Assembly (NCBI GenBank): GCA_028687935.1
Contig: JAQTZE010000015.1
Coordinates: 1 to 55,915, forward strand
Source of the DNA: Sulfurimonas sp.
GTDB taxonomy: Bacteria; Campylobacterota; Campylobacteria; Campylobacterales; Sulfurimonadaceae
Length of the DNA: 55,915 bases
Direction of reading: 5' to 3'
The first letter of the stretch is position 1. Every line of letters begins with the position of its first letter. The position numbers and the translations under genes are program-made. The notes beneath the pieces are model-generated. The model was not told the DNA's origin, ran no database searches, and saw only the letters and a program-made list of their open reading frames with translations. This document shows positions 8,579 to 16,464 of the stretch, in pieces.

Positions 8579-9447
8579 CTACTATTTCCTTGTTTTTTCC
8601 CTAAAAGGTCATCATGTTTTGCTTGTAAGGCATAGAGATTATCAAGCTCACTTGCAGAAGTCACATCTATGATTGATGTCTTAAACATCTGGAGCAACTG
8701 CTTGCCTCTTTGCGTTTGGTTGAGGGTCAGTGCTGATTTTATCAGTTGATTATGCAACTCTTTTGGCATATTCGCGTTCATAAAAGAGAGCGTATCAAGT
8801 CGCAGCGGTACCGATTGGAGGACTTCCAAAGATTCTTTGAGTTGCGGATTTAACTCGATAGCAAGTTTATAAGAGGCTTCATCCACAAGAGCATAATCTC
8901 CTTTCTTAAAAAAAAGCTTCAGAATACTTTGTTGCGCATTTTTACTCACTACAACCTCGCTGTTTTTGATAGAATTTTCCAAAGAAACTGTCTGTAGATA
9001 GAGTTTAATACTTTTATCTCCATTGTATATCGCTTTGCCTTGGAGTATCTCTTTGATTTTTCTTCTGTCTTCTGTGCGTTTAAGAAGGAGCAAGGTGCTG
9101 GATTCTTCTTTGTTGGTTTTATATGCCATTACCGCAGGAATAAGTTGTTTCTTATCAAAATAGCGCACAAAAGAGAGTGATTCTGCTACGGCAAAATTTA
9201 TCTTTTCTGCCTTAAAAGCCTCCGCCAACTCTTCGACAGACTCATAGTAGGTGATATCATAATCGACCCCTTCACTCTGAGCAAACTCTTTGACAAAAAC
9301 TGTCATACCTATAACAAAATCTTTTTTGGATGCATTAGTCCCGACTAAATTTTTATCAATACCTATGTGAATCATATCCGCATAGAGCATCTGCACGCCG
9401 AACAAAAAGAGCGAAAGAAAAAGGATTTTTATTCTACGCATGTGCAT
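8575..9447 (-). CDS. Second PhnD-like periplasmic binding protein
   Basis: 290 residues with a signal peptide (about 1-23, ending M-L-Y-A-D). The mature part has the same plan as the product of 6226-7134: an I-H-I-G-I-D start, then A-E-K-I-N-F-A-V-A-E in the first lobe and G-D-Y-A-L-V-D-E-A-S-Y in the second, typical of the PhnD-like solute-binding fold. It overlaps the HD-GYP gene upstream by 14 nt and the TolC-like gene downstream by 4 nt, so translation is probably coupled. The ligand is unknown. The two binding proteins are related but clearly diverged. Confidence 0.65.
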   Translation of the reverse strand: MHMRRIKILFLSLFLFGVQMLYADMIHIGIDKNLVGTNASKKDFVIGMTVFVKEFAQSEGVDYDITYYESVEELAEAFKAEKINFAVAESLSFVRYFDKKQLIPAVMAYKTNKEESSTLLLLKRTEDRRKIKEILQGKAIYNGDKSIKLYLQTVSLENSIKNSEVVVSKNAQQSILKLFFKKGDYALVDEASYKLAIELNPQLKESLEVLQSVPLRLDTLSFMNANMPKELHNQLIKSALTLNQTQRGKQLLQMFKTSIIDVTSASELDNLYALQAKHDDLLGKKQGNSR

Positions 9448-11245
9448 CGCTAATCTCCTGCATCTCTTCTATATTCTCCATCAAAATAGCCACAAGTTTT
9501 GGATCAAAATGTTTTCCGCTTTGTTGTACAAAATAGTCGAGCACATCTTCAAGCGGCCACGCTTTTTTATACGAACGTTCGTTTAAGAGAGAATCAAAAA
9601 CATCCGCAACAGCGACGATACGCCCAAATATATGTATCTCATCTTTTTCGAGTCCATTAGGATAACCGCTGCCATCATATTTTTCATGATGTTCTAAGGC
9701 GACGATAGATGCATACCGCATCAGTGGACGGTCTGAATGTGAGAGCATCTTATAACCTTTATAGGCATGTGTTTTCATTATCTCCATCTCATCAAAAGTT
9801 AAGCGTCCAGGTTTGTGCAAGATGGCATCAGCAATAGCGATTTTGCCTATATCATGCATCGGTGCGACCATCTCCAGCATTGTTGTCTCTTCTTCAGAGA
9901 GACCATACTTCTCTGCCAAAAACTTGCTATATGCAGCAACACGCTTGACATGGCTTCCTGTCTCTTCTGATTTGTTCTCTGCCACTTCACCCAGAGTCAA
10001 AAGCACTTCATGCTGCGTTTTTGTGATTTCTTGATTGAGTTCAAGAAGTTCATTAATATCATGGTGCATACTTAAGATCTCTACGACATTTCCCTTTGTA
10101 TCATAGATAGGGACAAAAATAGACTCAAAGGTTTTTTTCATTCCATCTCTATGCTTATATTTCATCTCTTTTTTTATGACTTTTTGTGCTTTGAAGGAGC
10201 TAAGAATCTCTTCTATATAAAAATTTTCAGATTTACAAAGCGCGCACTCGCTGAGTTCCAATATACTCTCTTTGGTATATCCTAAAAGATTGCAGAATGT
10301 ATCATTTGCTCCAAGGATTTTTCCCTCCAAAGACATATGACACACTGCTGTTGCTTGTTGTAGGGCATCTTCATATTGCTCAAGAAAGTGGAGTGTCTCT
10401 TGCAAATTTTTACGATTGTTTGCAAGCTCATCTTCTAAATATTCCCTATATTGGTACAGCTCCGTGACATCATTCCCGATGGACATGTATTCTACTATAG
10501 TATTGTTTTCATCAAATATAGGAAACGCAGAGAGATCGATAAATGTTTTACTTCCATCTTTGCGTTTGCTTTGGATTATTCCATTCCATAATTTGCCATT
10601 TTGGGTTGTCTGTATCATATCCATAAAATGATTTTCTACTCTATCACTTTCATATACTTCAGAACACAACATCTGCTTAAATTCATTCGCATCATACCCG
10701 CTCATCTCGATACGATTTGCGTTTGCGTAAGTGATTCGTCCGCTGAGATCACTTTTACATACCATCATGGTTTTATCCATCGCTTCTTTGTATTGTTCTA
10801 GCAATAACTCTTGTCTGCGTGTTTTTTTACGCAGGGCAATCTGCTCAGCTATCTCTTCAAGAGAGCTCATAAGTTTTTTCAGTGAAACAGGCTTCGTGAC
10901 ATATTGACGTATGCCAAGTTCTATTGCCTTAAAGAGATAGTCCGTATCATTAAACGCAGTCATTACTACGACAGGAATATTTGGATGTACAAGTTTCATC
11001 TGCTCAACCATTTTAAGCCCATCCATAATAGGCATCTTGATATCCGTAAGAACGATATCAATCATATGCTCGCCAAAAAGCTTGAGACCTTCTTCACCGT
11101 TCTTTGCTACATGGATATATTTCACTTCTGATTCCAAGCTAAATACTATCTCTTCGCGCGTCATTATGTCGTCTTCGACATATAAAATAGTAAGTTCTTT
11201 TAGTGAGTCTGACAAATCTACTCCATTGAACATATTAGTACACAA
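9434..11245 (-). CDS. Response regulator with PAS domains and HD-GYP phosphodiesterase
   Basis: 603 residues: receiver domain with Asp68 (V-L-T-D-I-K-M-P), two PAS domains with PAC tails (about 150-270 and 285-405), and a C-terminal HD-GYP domain with His464-Asp465 (H-D-I-G-K) and the G-Y-P triad at 527-529. HD-GYP enzymes hydrolyse c-di-GMP, so this gene opposes the GGDEF regulator at the far end of the same operon. I keep the TTG at 11245 because AGAGAG lies 9 nt upstream of it; ATG 11233 is the alternative but lacks a site. It is the first gene of the six-gene operon, with an AT-rich upstream region shared with the divergent gene at 11475. Confidence 0.9.
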   Translation of the reverse strand: MCTNMFNGVDLSDSLKELTILYVEDDIMTREEIVFSLESEVKYIHVAKNGEEGLKLFGEHMIDIVLTDIKMPIMDGLKMVEQMKLVHPNIPVVVMTAFNDTDYLFKAIELGIRQYVTKPVSLKKLMSSLEEIAEQIALRKKTRRQELLLEQYKEAMDKTMMVCKSDLSGRITYANANRIEMSGYDANEFKQMLCSEVYESDRVENHFMDMIQTTQNGKLWNGIIQSKRKDGSKTFIDLSAFPIFDENNTIVEYMSIGNDVTELYQYREYLEDELANNRKNLQETLHFLEQYEDALQQATAVCHMSLEGKILGANDTFCNLLGYTKESILELSECALCKSENFYIEEILSSFKAQKVIKKEMKYKHRDGMKKTFESIFVPIYDTKGNVVEILSMHHDINELLELNQEITKTQHEVLLTLGEVAENKSEETGSHVKRVAAYSKFLAEKYGLSEEETTMLEMVAPMHDIGKIAIADAILHKPGRLTFDEMEIMKTHAYKGYKMLSHSDRPLMRYASIVALEHHEKYDGSGYPNGLEKDEIHIFGRIVAVADVFDSLLNERSYKKAWPLEDVLDYFVQQSGKHFDPKLVAILMENIEEMQEISDAHA

Positions 11246-11440
11246 AGAACACTACTCTCTTTGATGTGTGTTACTAATAATTGTTTATTATTTTCTATTC
11301 TATCCCTCATTTACTTAATGATATCTTACTATCTATGATATGTGACAATATAATCACATATAAAGAAAAATGATATAATCAGCTTATAATAATAATCGAA
11401 AAACCATATATGTAACTCATAACAATCATGGTAAAATCTC

Positions 11441-11446
11441 TATAAT
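11441..11446 (+). promoter_or_regulatory. -10 box for the DUF4405-like gene
   Basis: TATAAT lies 29 bp before the ATG at 11475 in a very AT-rich stretch, with an AAAAGGAT ribosome site in between. No strong -35 is visible, which is usual for Campylobacterota promoters. Confidence 0.5.
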
Positions 11447-11474
11447 AAAATAAGATTTACAAAAGGATAAGATT

Positions 11475-12302
11475 ATGAAAAAAATAACGTCGCTCAGTCT
11501 AGGTCTTGCGTTTTTAATCATGAGCTATACGGGGATCATGCTCTTTCTCGCTCCAAAAGGCAAAGTTGCTTACTGGTCTGATTGGCATCTCTTTGGTCTT
11601 ACAAAAACGCAGTATGCCGAGATACATGCGACCTCCATGCTCACACTCTTATTTTTTGCTATCTGGCATATCTACTACAACTGGAAACCCTTGGTAAGCT
11701 ATCTCAAAGATACGCAGAAGAAAATATCCTTTACAAAAAAAGAGTTTCTTATCGCTGTTGGGCTCAATCTTCTTTTTGTATTTGGGACGCTTTTTATGGT
11801 GCAGCCTTTTAAGGCCTTTTTGGATTTCCAAGAGAGTATCAAAAATGGATGGACACAAGAGCATGCAGAACCGCCTTATGGGCATGCAGAAGAGACAAAA
11901 CTCAAGCTATTTTGCAAAAAAATGGGGCTAGATTATGATGAAGTGAGCAAGACATTAACCTCAAATAGTATTGAGTTTGATGAAGATGATAGCTTGGCAA
12001 CTATAGCAAAGAAGAACAAGCAAAACCCAAGTAGCATCTATAAACTGATCGCCAAAGAGACCGCAGCGAAAAAAACACTGACAAACACTCCGACAAAAGA
12101 GAAAACGGATATTCCCTCAAGCCTCGGGAGAAAAACACTCCAAGAGTTAAGTGATATGCAAAAGATCGATCTACAAAAAAGTATCTCTTTGCTCAAAGAA
12201 AAAGGTCTCGCTGATATAAACGCCCAGAGTAAGATAAAAAATATCGCCGATGAGCTAAGCATAATGCCTATAGATGTTTATAAACTCTTGCGAGGTGAGT
12301 AG
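11475..12302 (+). CDS. DUF4405-like membrane protein with a charged C-terminal tail
   Basis: 275 residues. Three membrane segments (about 5-27, 52-70, 92-112) carry histidines at the ends of helices (D-W-H-L-F-G, E-I-H-A-T, I-W-H-I-Y-Y), the layout of the cytochrome-b-like DUF4405 proteins, so a haem-binding membrane electron carrier is possible. The rest is hydrophilic: two similar segments (about 140-190 and 225-275) resemble each other, ending in S-S-I-Y-K-L-I-A and I-D-V-Y-K-L-L-R, and look like small helical domains. The gene stands alone with its own promoter. Confidence 0.6.
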   Translation: MKKITSLSLGLAFLIMSYTGIMLFLAPKGKVAYWSDWHLFGLTKTQYAEIHATSMLTLLFFAIWHIYYNWKPLVSYLKDTQKKISFTKKEFLIAVGLNLLFVFGTLFMVQPFKAFLDFQESIKNGWTQEHAEPPYGHAEETKLKLFCKKMGLDYDEVSKTLTSNSIEFDEDDSLATIAKKNKQNPSSIYKLIAKETAAKKTLTNTPTKEKTDIPSSLGRKTLQELSDMQKIDLQKSISLLKEKGLADINAQSKIKNIADELSIMPIDVYKLLRGE

Positions 12303-12330
12303 AAAAACTACTTATCTTTGCGTAAAATAT

Positions 12331-12687
12331 TTAAGAGACATTTCTCATCCCTAATTTGTCAAGAGTATATAAAACGCAGTAGTATGCGACAATAGTCATA
12401 AAAATAGATAGACCCATGCTCGTATAAAAACCTAGCCCTTTTTTTATCAGTATAGGAAAGAGGATAAATAGTGTCATAGAAGGTGCAATTAGCCAAACAA
12501 TATTGTTTGAAAAAGAGACTGCAGTACTGCTATCATTTGTATCAATATACATCCATGTCATCGCTAAAATAGAGACCAAAGGTATAGCCGCCAATATCGC
12601 ACCGGCTAGAGAACTCTTTTTAGATATTTCAGAGATAAGAACAATAAGAAGTGTTGTAATAAGCAGTTTTATAAGATAGTAAATCAT
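12331..12687 (-). CDS. DUF3147-family small membrane protein
   Basis: 118 residues with four hydrophobic helices (about 3-18, 28-48, 58-80, 88-110) and almost no soluble part. The pattern, including S-S-L-A-G-A-I-L-A-A-I-P, fits the DUF3147 family of inner membrane proteins of unknown function. It converges on the DUF4405-like gene with 28 bp between stops. Confidence 0.6.
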   Translation of the reverse strand: MIYYLIKLLITTLLIVLISEISKKSSLAGAILAAIPLVSILAMTWMYIDTNDSSTAVSFSNNIVWLIAPSMTLFILFPILIKKGLGFYTSMGLSIFMTIVAYYCVLYTLDKLGMRNVS

Positions 12688-12804
12688 TTTTCAATCCTTA
12701 TTTATTACACATACATTTGTGAAGAATAATAACAAATATTATATGAAAAACTTTAAATATTAAGAAGCTACATAACAAGAAGCCAAATAAGGGGGAGTGA
12801 CTTT

Positions 12805-12829
12805 TTGTAGGATGCAATACATCCTACAA
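12805..12829. terminator. Perfect 10-bp hairpin downstream of fccB
   Basis: TTGTAGGATG and CATCCTACAA pair perfectly around a 5-nt loop, 17 bp past the fccB stop. T-runs are short on both sides, so termination is likely but not certain. Confidence 0.5.
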
Positions 12830-12845
12830 GTTTTAGCACTATATA

Positions 12846-14114
12846 TTAAGCAAAAGTATCAGAAAAGAGGTTCTCTGACCATAAAAACATTTTACGATAA
12901 TCACTGGTGGTTGATGGACCTGCTGTCGGCCTACCTCCAACAATAACCATACTTTTGCTATTGGAATCATATTCATAGACAGCTGTTAGCCATGAAGCTT
13001 CAGTTCTAGAAGTCGGACTGTAACAAGCTGAGTTGGTCTTTGGTGAAGTATACAAATCAGCACCGTTAAGTGTTCTTAAAATAGCATCCGCACATACTTT
13101 TGCTTCAGAATTTCCGATATGTCCAGCTTTTGGCTGTCCTGTTCCTTGCGAGTCTCCGATAATGTAAATGCCGCTCATCACCGTAGATTCATAGCTCAAA
13201 GGGTTAATAGGTGCCCAATTTCCAGAGTTGACGCCTGCTGTAAAGACAATAGGGGCTGCTTTTTGGTTTGGTATCACATTTAAAACAGTTGAATTTAAAG
13301 TTTTTGATGCACCACCTTCTGTATATGTTAAGACTTTACTAGAGTCATTCACCGCTGTGACTGTTGTGCTTGGTTTGTACACTATCCCGTACTGTGTAAA
13401 TTTTGCACCAAAAGTATCGGCTTCTACCGTAATGTTTGCATTGGCATCCAACACGGTTACCGTACAGTTGGCAAACCCTTTGGCATTTTTAAGATAATCA
13501 GCCACCACACACGCTCTTTCATAAGGGCCAGGAGGACAACGATACGGTGCAGCTGGAATAGTCATGGTAAAGGTCTCTCCATCAACCATTGCATCTATTT
13601 GAGCTTTTAGTAGGTTGGTCTGTTCTCCTGCTTTCCAAGCGTGAGGCACTTTAGTGATATCATAGTCACTTACTTTGATAAAATCTATACCTCCTGCCAA
13701 GACTAATTTGTCATATTGTACACTGCTTCCATTTTCTAAAGTAAGTGTTTTGTTTGTTTTATCAACACTATTTACCGTACTGTGAATCATATTGATATTA
13801 TATTTTCTGTTCAAGTTTACATAAGTAAATGACAAGTCAGAGGTTGTTTTTTGTCCGTTAAGAACCAAGTTACTGAGTATTGGCGATACATAAGTTGTGT
13901 TTGCTTCTATGATAGTTACCTTTACACTGCTTCCACCCCACATCTTGAGATACTTTGCACAGGTTGCCCCTGAAAAGCCACCACCAACCACTACAATATG
14001 TGGAATAATAGTAGTCGTAGCACCGCCTGCAATACTAGGAGTTATAGCAAAGAGTGAGCTTGCTCCTAGAAACTTCATAAAATTTCGTCTTGAATTTGTA
14101 TCTGTTGTTTTCAT
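12846..14114 (-). CDS. fccB: Flavocytochrome c sulfide dehydrogenase, flavoprotein subunit
   Basis: 422 residues, the usual FccB size. A Tat signal (S-R-R-N-F-M-K-F-L-G) precedes a dinucleotide-binding motif G-G-G-F-S-G-A. Family features include P-H-A-W-K-A-G-E-Q-T and C193 in Y-R-C-P-P-G-P-Y-E-R, plus C364 in N-S-A-C-Y-S, matching the two cysteines of the redox disulfide of FccB. The cysteine that binds FAD covalently in Allochromatium FccB seems to be Pro78 here (just before L-S-N), so FAD is probably not covalently bound; that alignment is from memory. It should oxidise sulfide in the periplasm and pass electrons to a cytochrome. It follows the cytochrome-like lipoprotein gene by 13 nt. 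No AAACGCAG octamer occurs in this operon. Confidence 0.85.
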   Translation of the reverse strand: MKTTDTNSRRNFMKFLGASSLFAITPSIAGGATTTIIPHIVVVGGGFSGATCAKYLKMWGGSSVKVTIIEANTTYVSPILSNLVLNGQKTTSDLSFTYVNLNRKYNINMIHSTVNSVDKTNKTLTLENGSSVQYDKLVLAGGIDFIKVSDYDITKVPHAWKAGEQTNLLKAQIDAMVDGETFTMTIPAAPYRCPPGPYERACVVADYLKNAKGFANCTVTVLDANANITVEADTFGAKFTQYGIVYKPSTTVTAVNDSSKVLTYTEGGASKTLNSTVLNVIPNQKAAPIVFTAGVNSGNWAPINPLSYESTVMSGIYIIGDSQGTGQPKAGHIGNSEAKVCADAILRTLNGADLYTSPKTNSACYSPTSRTEASWLTAVYEYDSNSKSMVIVGGRPTAGPSTTSDYRKMFLWSENLFSDTFA

Positions 14115-14127
14115 CTACTATCCTTTT

Positions 14128-15069
14128 TTAATCGTTGCTTGAAAGTGTTCTCAGCCACTCGTCAATAAGTATTTTCTCTGCATCGGTATAGCCAAGAGCT
14201 TGTGCATGCATAATTGCTTCATCAGAAAAATCCTCACTTACAAATTCATCTTCACCTGCGATAGAGTCCCAATCATTTGTGGAGATACCATTTGTACCAT
14301 GACATTGAGCACATTGCGAACCTAAAAGTCTTCCTGCATTAGCAGTGTAGTTTGTAGGTAAAAGTATAGTTGTGGTGGTACTGGATGAATCATCGTCATC
14401 ATGGTCACCATCATTGTCATCATCGACATCATCATCATCGTCAATACCATCACCATCGGAATCATTATCATTCTCATAAATATCCAGTATCCCATTATCA
14501 TCATCATCGTCATCATAATAATTACTGATATTATCATCATCATCATCTTCATAGACATTTATTAAGCCATCATCATCATCATCCAGAGGATTATCAAGTG
14601 CAATTACAAGGGATGTACCATTAACATCAATATTTAATATGACGTCCGAGACATGATCACCATTAAAATCGACACTAGTAGGATCCATTGCAAGAGGGAT
14701 GTAACCAAGGTTTATATCCGCTGCTGCTCTAAAGAGTGTGCCACTTGCAGTAGGTGTAACTATACCAATCTGCGTAATAACTCTAGTCGCATTGTCATCT
14801 TCATTTGTCGTCATAACTAAAGAACAGTCCACCGTACTTGGAAGTTCAATCTCAAATGGATGCTCCGAAGTACCGTTAAGCGTTGATTTTACTTTATAAT
14901 AACTACCATCCGTACAAAACGCTTCAATAAGCGTCCCTGGAACTGTACCAGTGATTATTGATGGTGAGCTTATTGCTACACTAGCTGTGTCCGAAGTGGA
15001 TGATCCACCACATCCTGCCAAAAGAAGCGCAGAGGCTAAAGCCGAGAGTTTCCATGAGATTGTTTTCAT
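14128..15069 (-). CDS. Asp-rich lipoprotein with a monohaem cytochrome c domain (FccA-like partner)
   Basis: 313 residues. A lipoprotein signal ends at Cys20 (L-L-A-G-C). Residues about 160-230 are an Asp-rich block of D-x-D-x-D-G-x-x-D type units, like thrombospondin type-3 calcium-binding repeats, followed by a Ser/Thr linker. The C-terminal 70 residues form a small cytochrome c with C253-A-Q-C-H257 and a C-terminal helix. The usual FccA is a small soluble mono- or dihaem cytochrome, so the lipid anchor and acidic stalk are unusual. It is first in the operon, 13 nt before fccB, with AAAGGACG as its ribosome site, so it is the natural electron acceptor of FccB. The pairing is inferred from the operon. 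Confidence 0.75.
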   Translation of the reverse strand: MKTISWKLSALASALLLAGCGGSSTSDTASVAISSPSIITGTVPGTLIEAFCTDGSYYKVKSTLNGTSEHPFEIELPSTVDCSLVMTTNEDDNATRVITQIGIVTPTASGTLFRAAADINLGYIPLAMDPTSVDFNGDHVSDVILNIDVNGTSLVIALDNPLDDDDDGLINVYEDDDDDNISNYYDDDDDDNGILDIYENDNDSDGDGIDDDDDVDDDNDGDHDDDDSSSTTTTILLPTNYTANAGRLLGSQCAQCHGTNGISTNDWDSIAGEDEFVSEDFSDEAIMHAQALGYTDAEKILIDEWLRTLSSND

Positions 15070-15248
15070 ACCCGTCCTTTTAATATTGTGTAAACCAGTA
15101 TATAATAGAAATGTTACAGAAGTGTTACCGTAGAAGTAATATCTATTTTAAGGATAATGGAGCGAGAAAGATCGAGTTAAACACTTGTTGAGTAAGTCAA
15201 AATAGTTGATATTTTTTGTACAATATGGGCACAGTAAGTAAAATTTAG

Positions 15249-15545
15249 GCTTGGAAAGTACGTATTTTAGGAGTTGCAGAAGTTGTGGCTCCGGATACTA
15301 AAATCTTCAAAGAAGTCGGCTACAAACAAGAAATCGGCCCCGGCATCTACGATATCCACTCTCCACGCATCCCAAGTGTCGCAGAGATGGTCGAGCAGAT
15401 AGAAAAACTTCTCGAAGTACTCCCAAAAGAGCAACTCTGGATAAACCCAGACTGCGGCCTCAAAACAAGAAAATGGGAAGAGGTCAAACCAAGCCTTCTC
15501 AATATGATAGAAGCGGTGAAAATCGTAAGAGAAAAACAAGCCTAG
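15249..15545 (+). pseudogene. metE: 3' remnant of metE (cobalamin-independent methionine synthase)
   Basis: The frame from 15249 to TAG at 15543-15545 encodes a close match to the last 85 or so residues of Met[17 protein letters not shown] and N-P-D-C-G-L-K-T-R, the latter carrying the last zinc-ligand cysteine. MetE is normally about 750 residues; the first 90 percent is absent and the frame hits a stop at 15246. No ribosome site precedes the GTG at 15285. This is a leftover of a deletion or a recombination scar. Confidence 0.85.
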
Positions 15546-15560
15546 TTTTTTGGGCTTTTC
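15538..15560 (+). terminator. Terminator of the metE remnant
   Basis: AAGCC and GGCTT pair around the stop codon and a T-rich loop, followed by TTTCTTCT. It looks like the native metE terminator kept with the remnant. Confidence 0.5.
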
Positions 15561-15883
15561 TTCTCTTTCATTCTAAAATTTTAGAATCAAGAGCAACTAT
15601 GACGCTGCTCTTGAGAGTGTAAAATTAAAAGCTTCTCTCTCCACTCATGAGACTGCCGCGCTTCGCTCGCAGTGACTGGTAAAGCATGTCATTGCAAGAA
15701 ACGCAGGGACATGGCAATCTGGATGGTGTCTAACAAAACCTCAACAACTCTTTGTAAATAAAAGCTTTAAGCACTTTTATTGAATTGCCAGAAATAAATA
15801 CACTAATAAAGTTATTTAAGATTTTTTATGTAGTATATCCTGCAATAAAGAATTAAATACCAAAAAAATATGAAGGATAAATT
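15546..15883. other. Non-coding stretch in the decay zone
   Basis: No gene is seen. It contains the metE terminator, a small palindrome (TCTAAAATTTTAGA near 15574), a hairpin AAGAGCA/TGCTCTT near 15590-15615 and the REP-like element at 15646-15716. No tRNA fold is evident. Confidence 0.5.
15646..15716. repeat. REP-like intergenic palindromic element
   Basis: GAGACTGCCGCGCTTCGCTC followed by GCAGTGAC, then CATGTCATTGC and, 20 bp on, GACATGGCAATCT. These are half-matches of the widespread 'GATTGCC..CGCAATGAC' type palindromic repeat found between genes in many proteobacteria. It contains one AAACGCAG copy at 15699. Confidence 0.5.
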
Positions 15884-16079
15884 ATGAATTTTATTGCTAT
15901 AGATGTTGAAACAGCAAATGCTAATTTATCGAGTATCTGCCAAATACCAAGACGCAACTAAGTTAGCTGGACATGAAAAAAGTTCAAAACATAGAAAAGC
16001 AGAAGAACTTATTCAAAAAGGTCAGCATATTCAAATCATTGGAGAAAGTGATTTTAAAGAAATGGTTAGGATTGACTAA
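15884..16079 (+). pseudogene. Deleted DnaQ-like exonuclease/BRCT gene remnant
   Basis: ATG 15884 with AAGGATAA upstream starts M-N-F-I-A-I-D-V-E-T-A-N-A-N-L-S-S-I-C-Q-I, the first exonuclease motif (D-x-E) of DnaQ-like 3'-5' exonucleases, then stops at 15961. In another frame from 15963 to TAA 16079, L-A-G-H-E-K-S-S-K-H-R-K-A-E-E-L to the end matches the C-terminal BRCT part found in the same proteins. The middle (some 150 residues or more) is missing and the frames are shifted, so this is an internal deletion. Confidence 0.75.
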
Positions 16080-16170
16080 CTATCTAACAAATGTTTTGGA
16101 ATGGAATAGATTACCTGCCAGCACAACTATCTCTATTCCAATTTTAGCTACGAAAACAAGGTGATTGACT

Positions 16171-16419
16171 ATGAAATCTTTGACAATTCTAGCTATCGCT
16201 ATAGCAATAATGTTCATCACAATTGTAGCTACAATCAAGTTGAAAATAAAATCACCTATCAAAAAAATTTCTTTCAAGAGAGATGAGAAACCTGCTAAAT
16301 TAAGTATTCCTATGAAAATTATAGGCTATGTAATCTATTCCTTAGCCATACTATTTCTTCTATCTTTGCTTATAATATTTGGACCTTGGGTGCTCTATTA
16401 TATTGAAATGCATTATTAA
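16171..16419 (+). CDS. Small hypothetical membrane protein (82 aa)
   Basis: 82 residues from ATG 16171, preceded by AAGGTG 9 nt upstream. It has two hydrophobic helices (about 3-22 and 48-72) joined by a Lys-rich loop that would lie in the cytoplasm. I do not recognise a family. It lies just after the exonuclease/BRCT remnant in the decay zone, so it may itself be a remnant, although the frame and start are clean. Confidence 0.5.
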   Translation: MKSLTILAIAIAIMFITIVATIKLKIKSPIKKISFKRDEKPAKLSIPMKIIGYVIYSLAILFLLSLLIIFGPWVLYYIEMHY

Positions 16420-16464
16420 TTTTTATATAGCAACACAACTTTTTCAAGCTTTTAAAATCTAAAA

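Noticed and set aside
14322..14558. Met-rich minus-strand ORF
   Set aside because: It is a frame shadow of the Asp codon repeats in the lipoprotein cytochrome gene.
15546..15883. Hidden small gene or tRNA in the gap
   Set aside because: No start with a ribosome site, no tRNA fold; the content is repeats and a terminator.
15973..16164. 63-codon ORF starting near the exonuclease remnant
   Set aside because: The other frame over the same bases matches the BRCT end of the exonuclease gene, so this frame is spurious.
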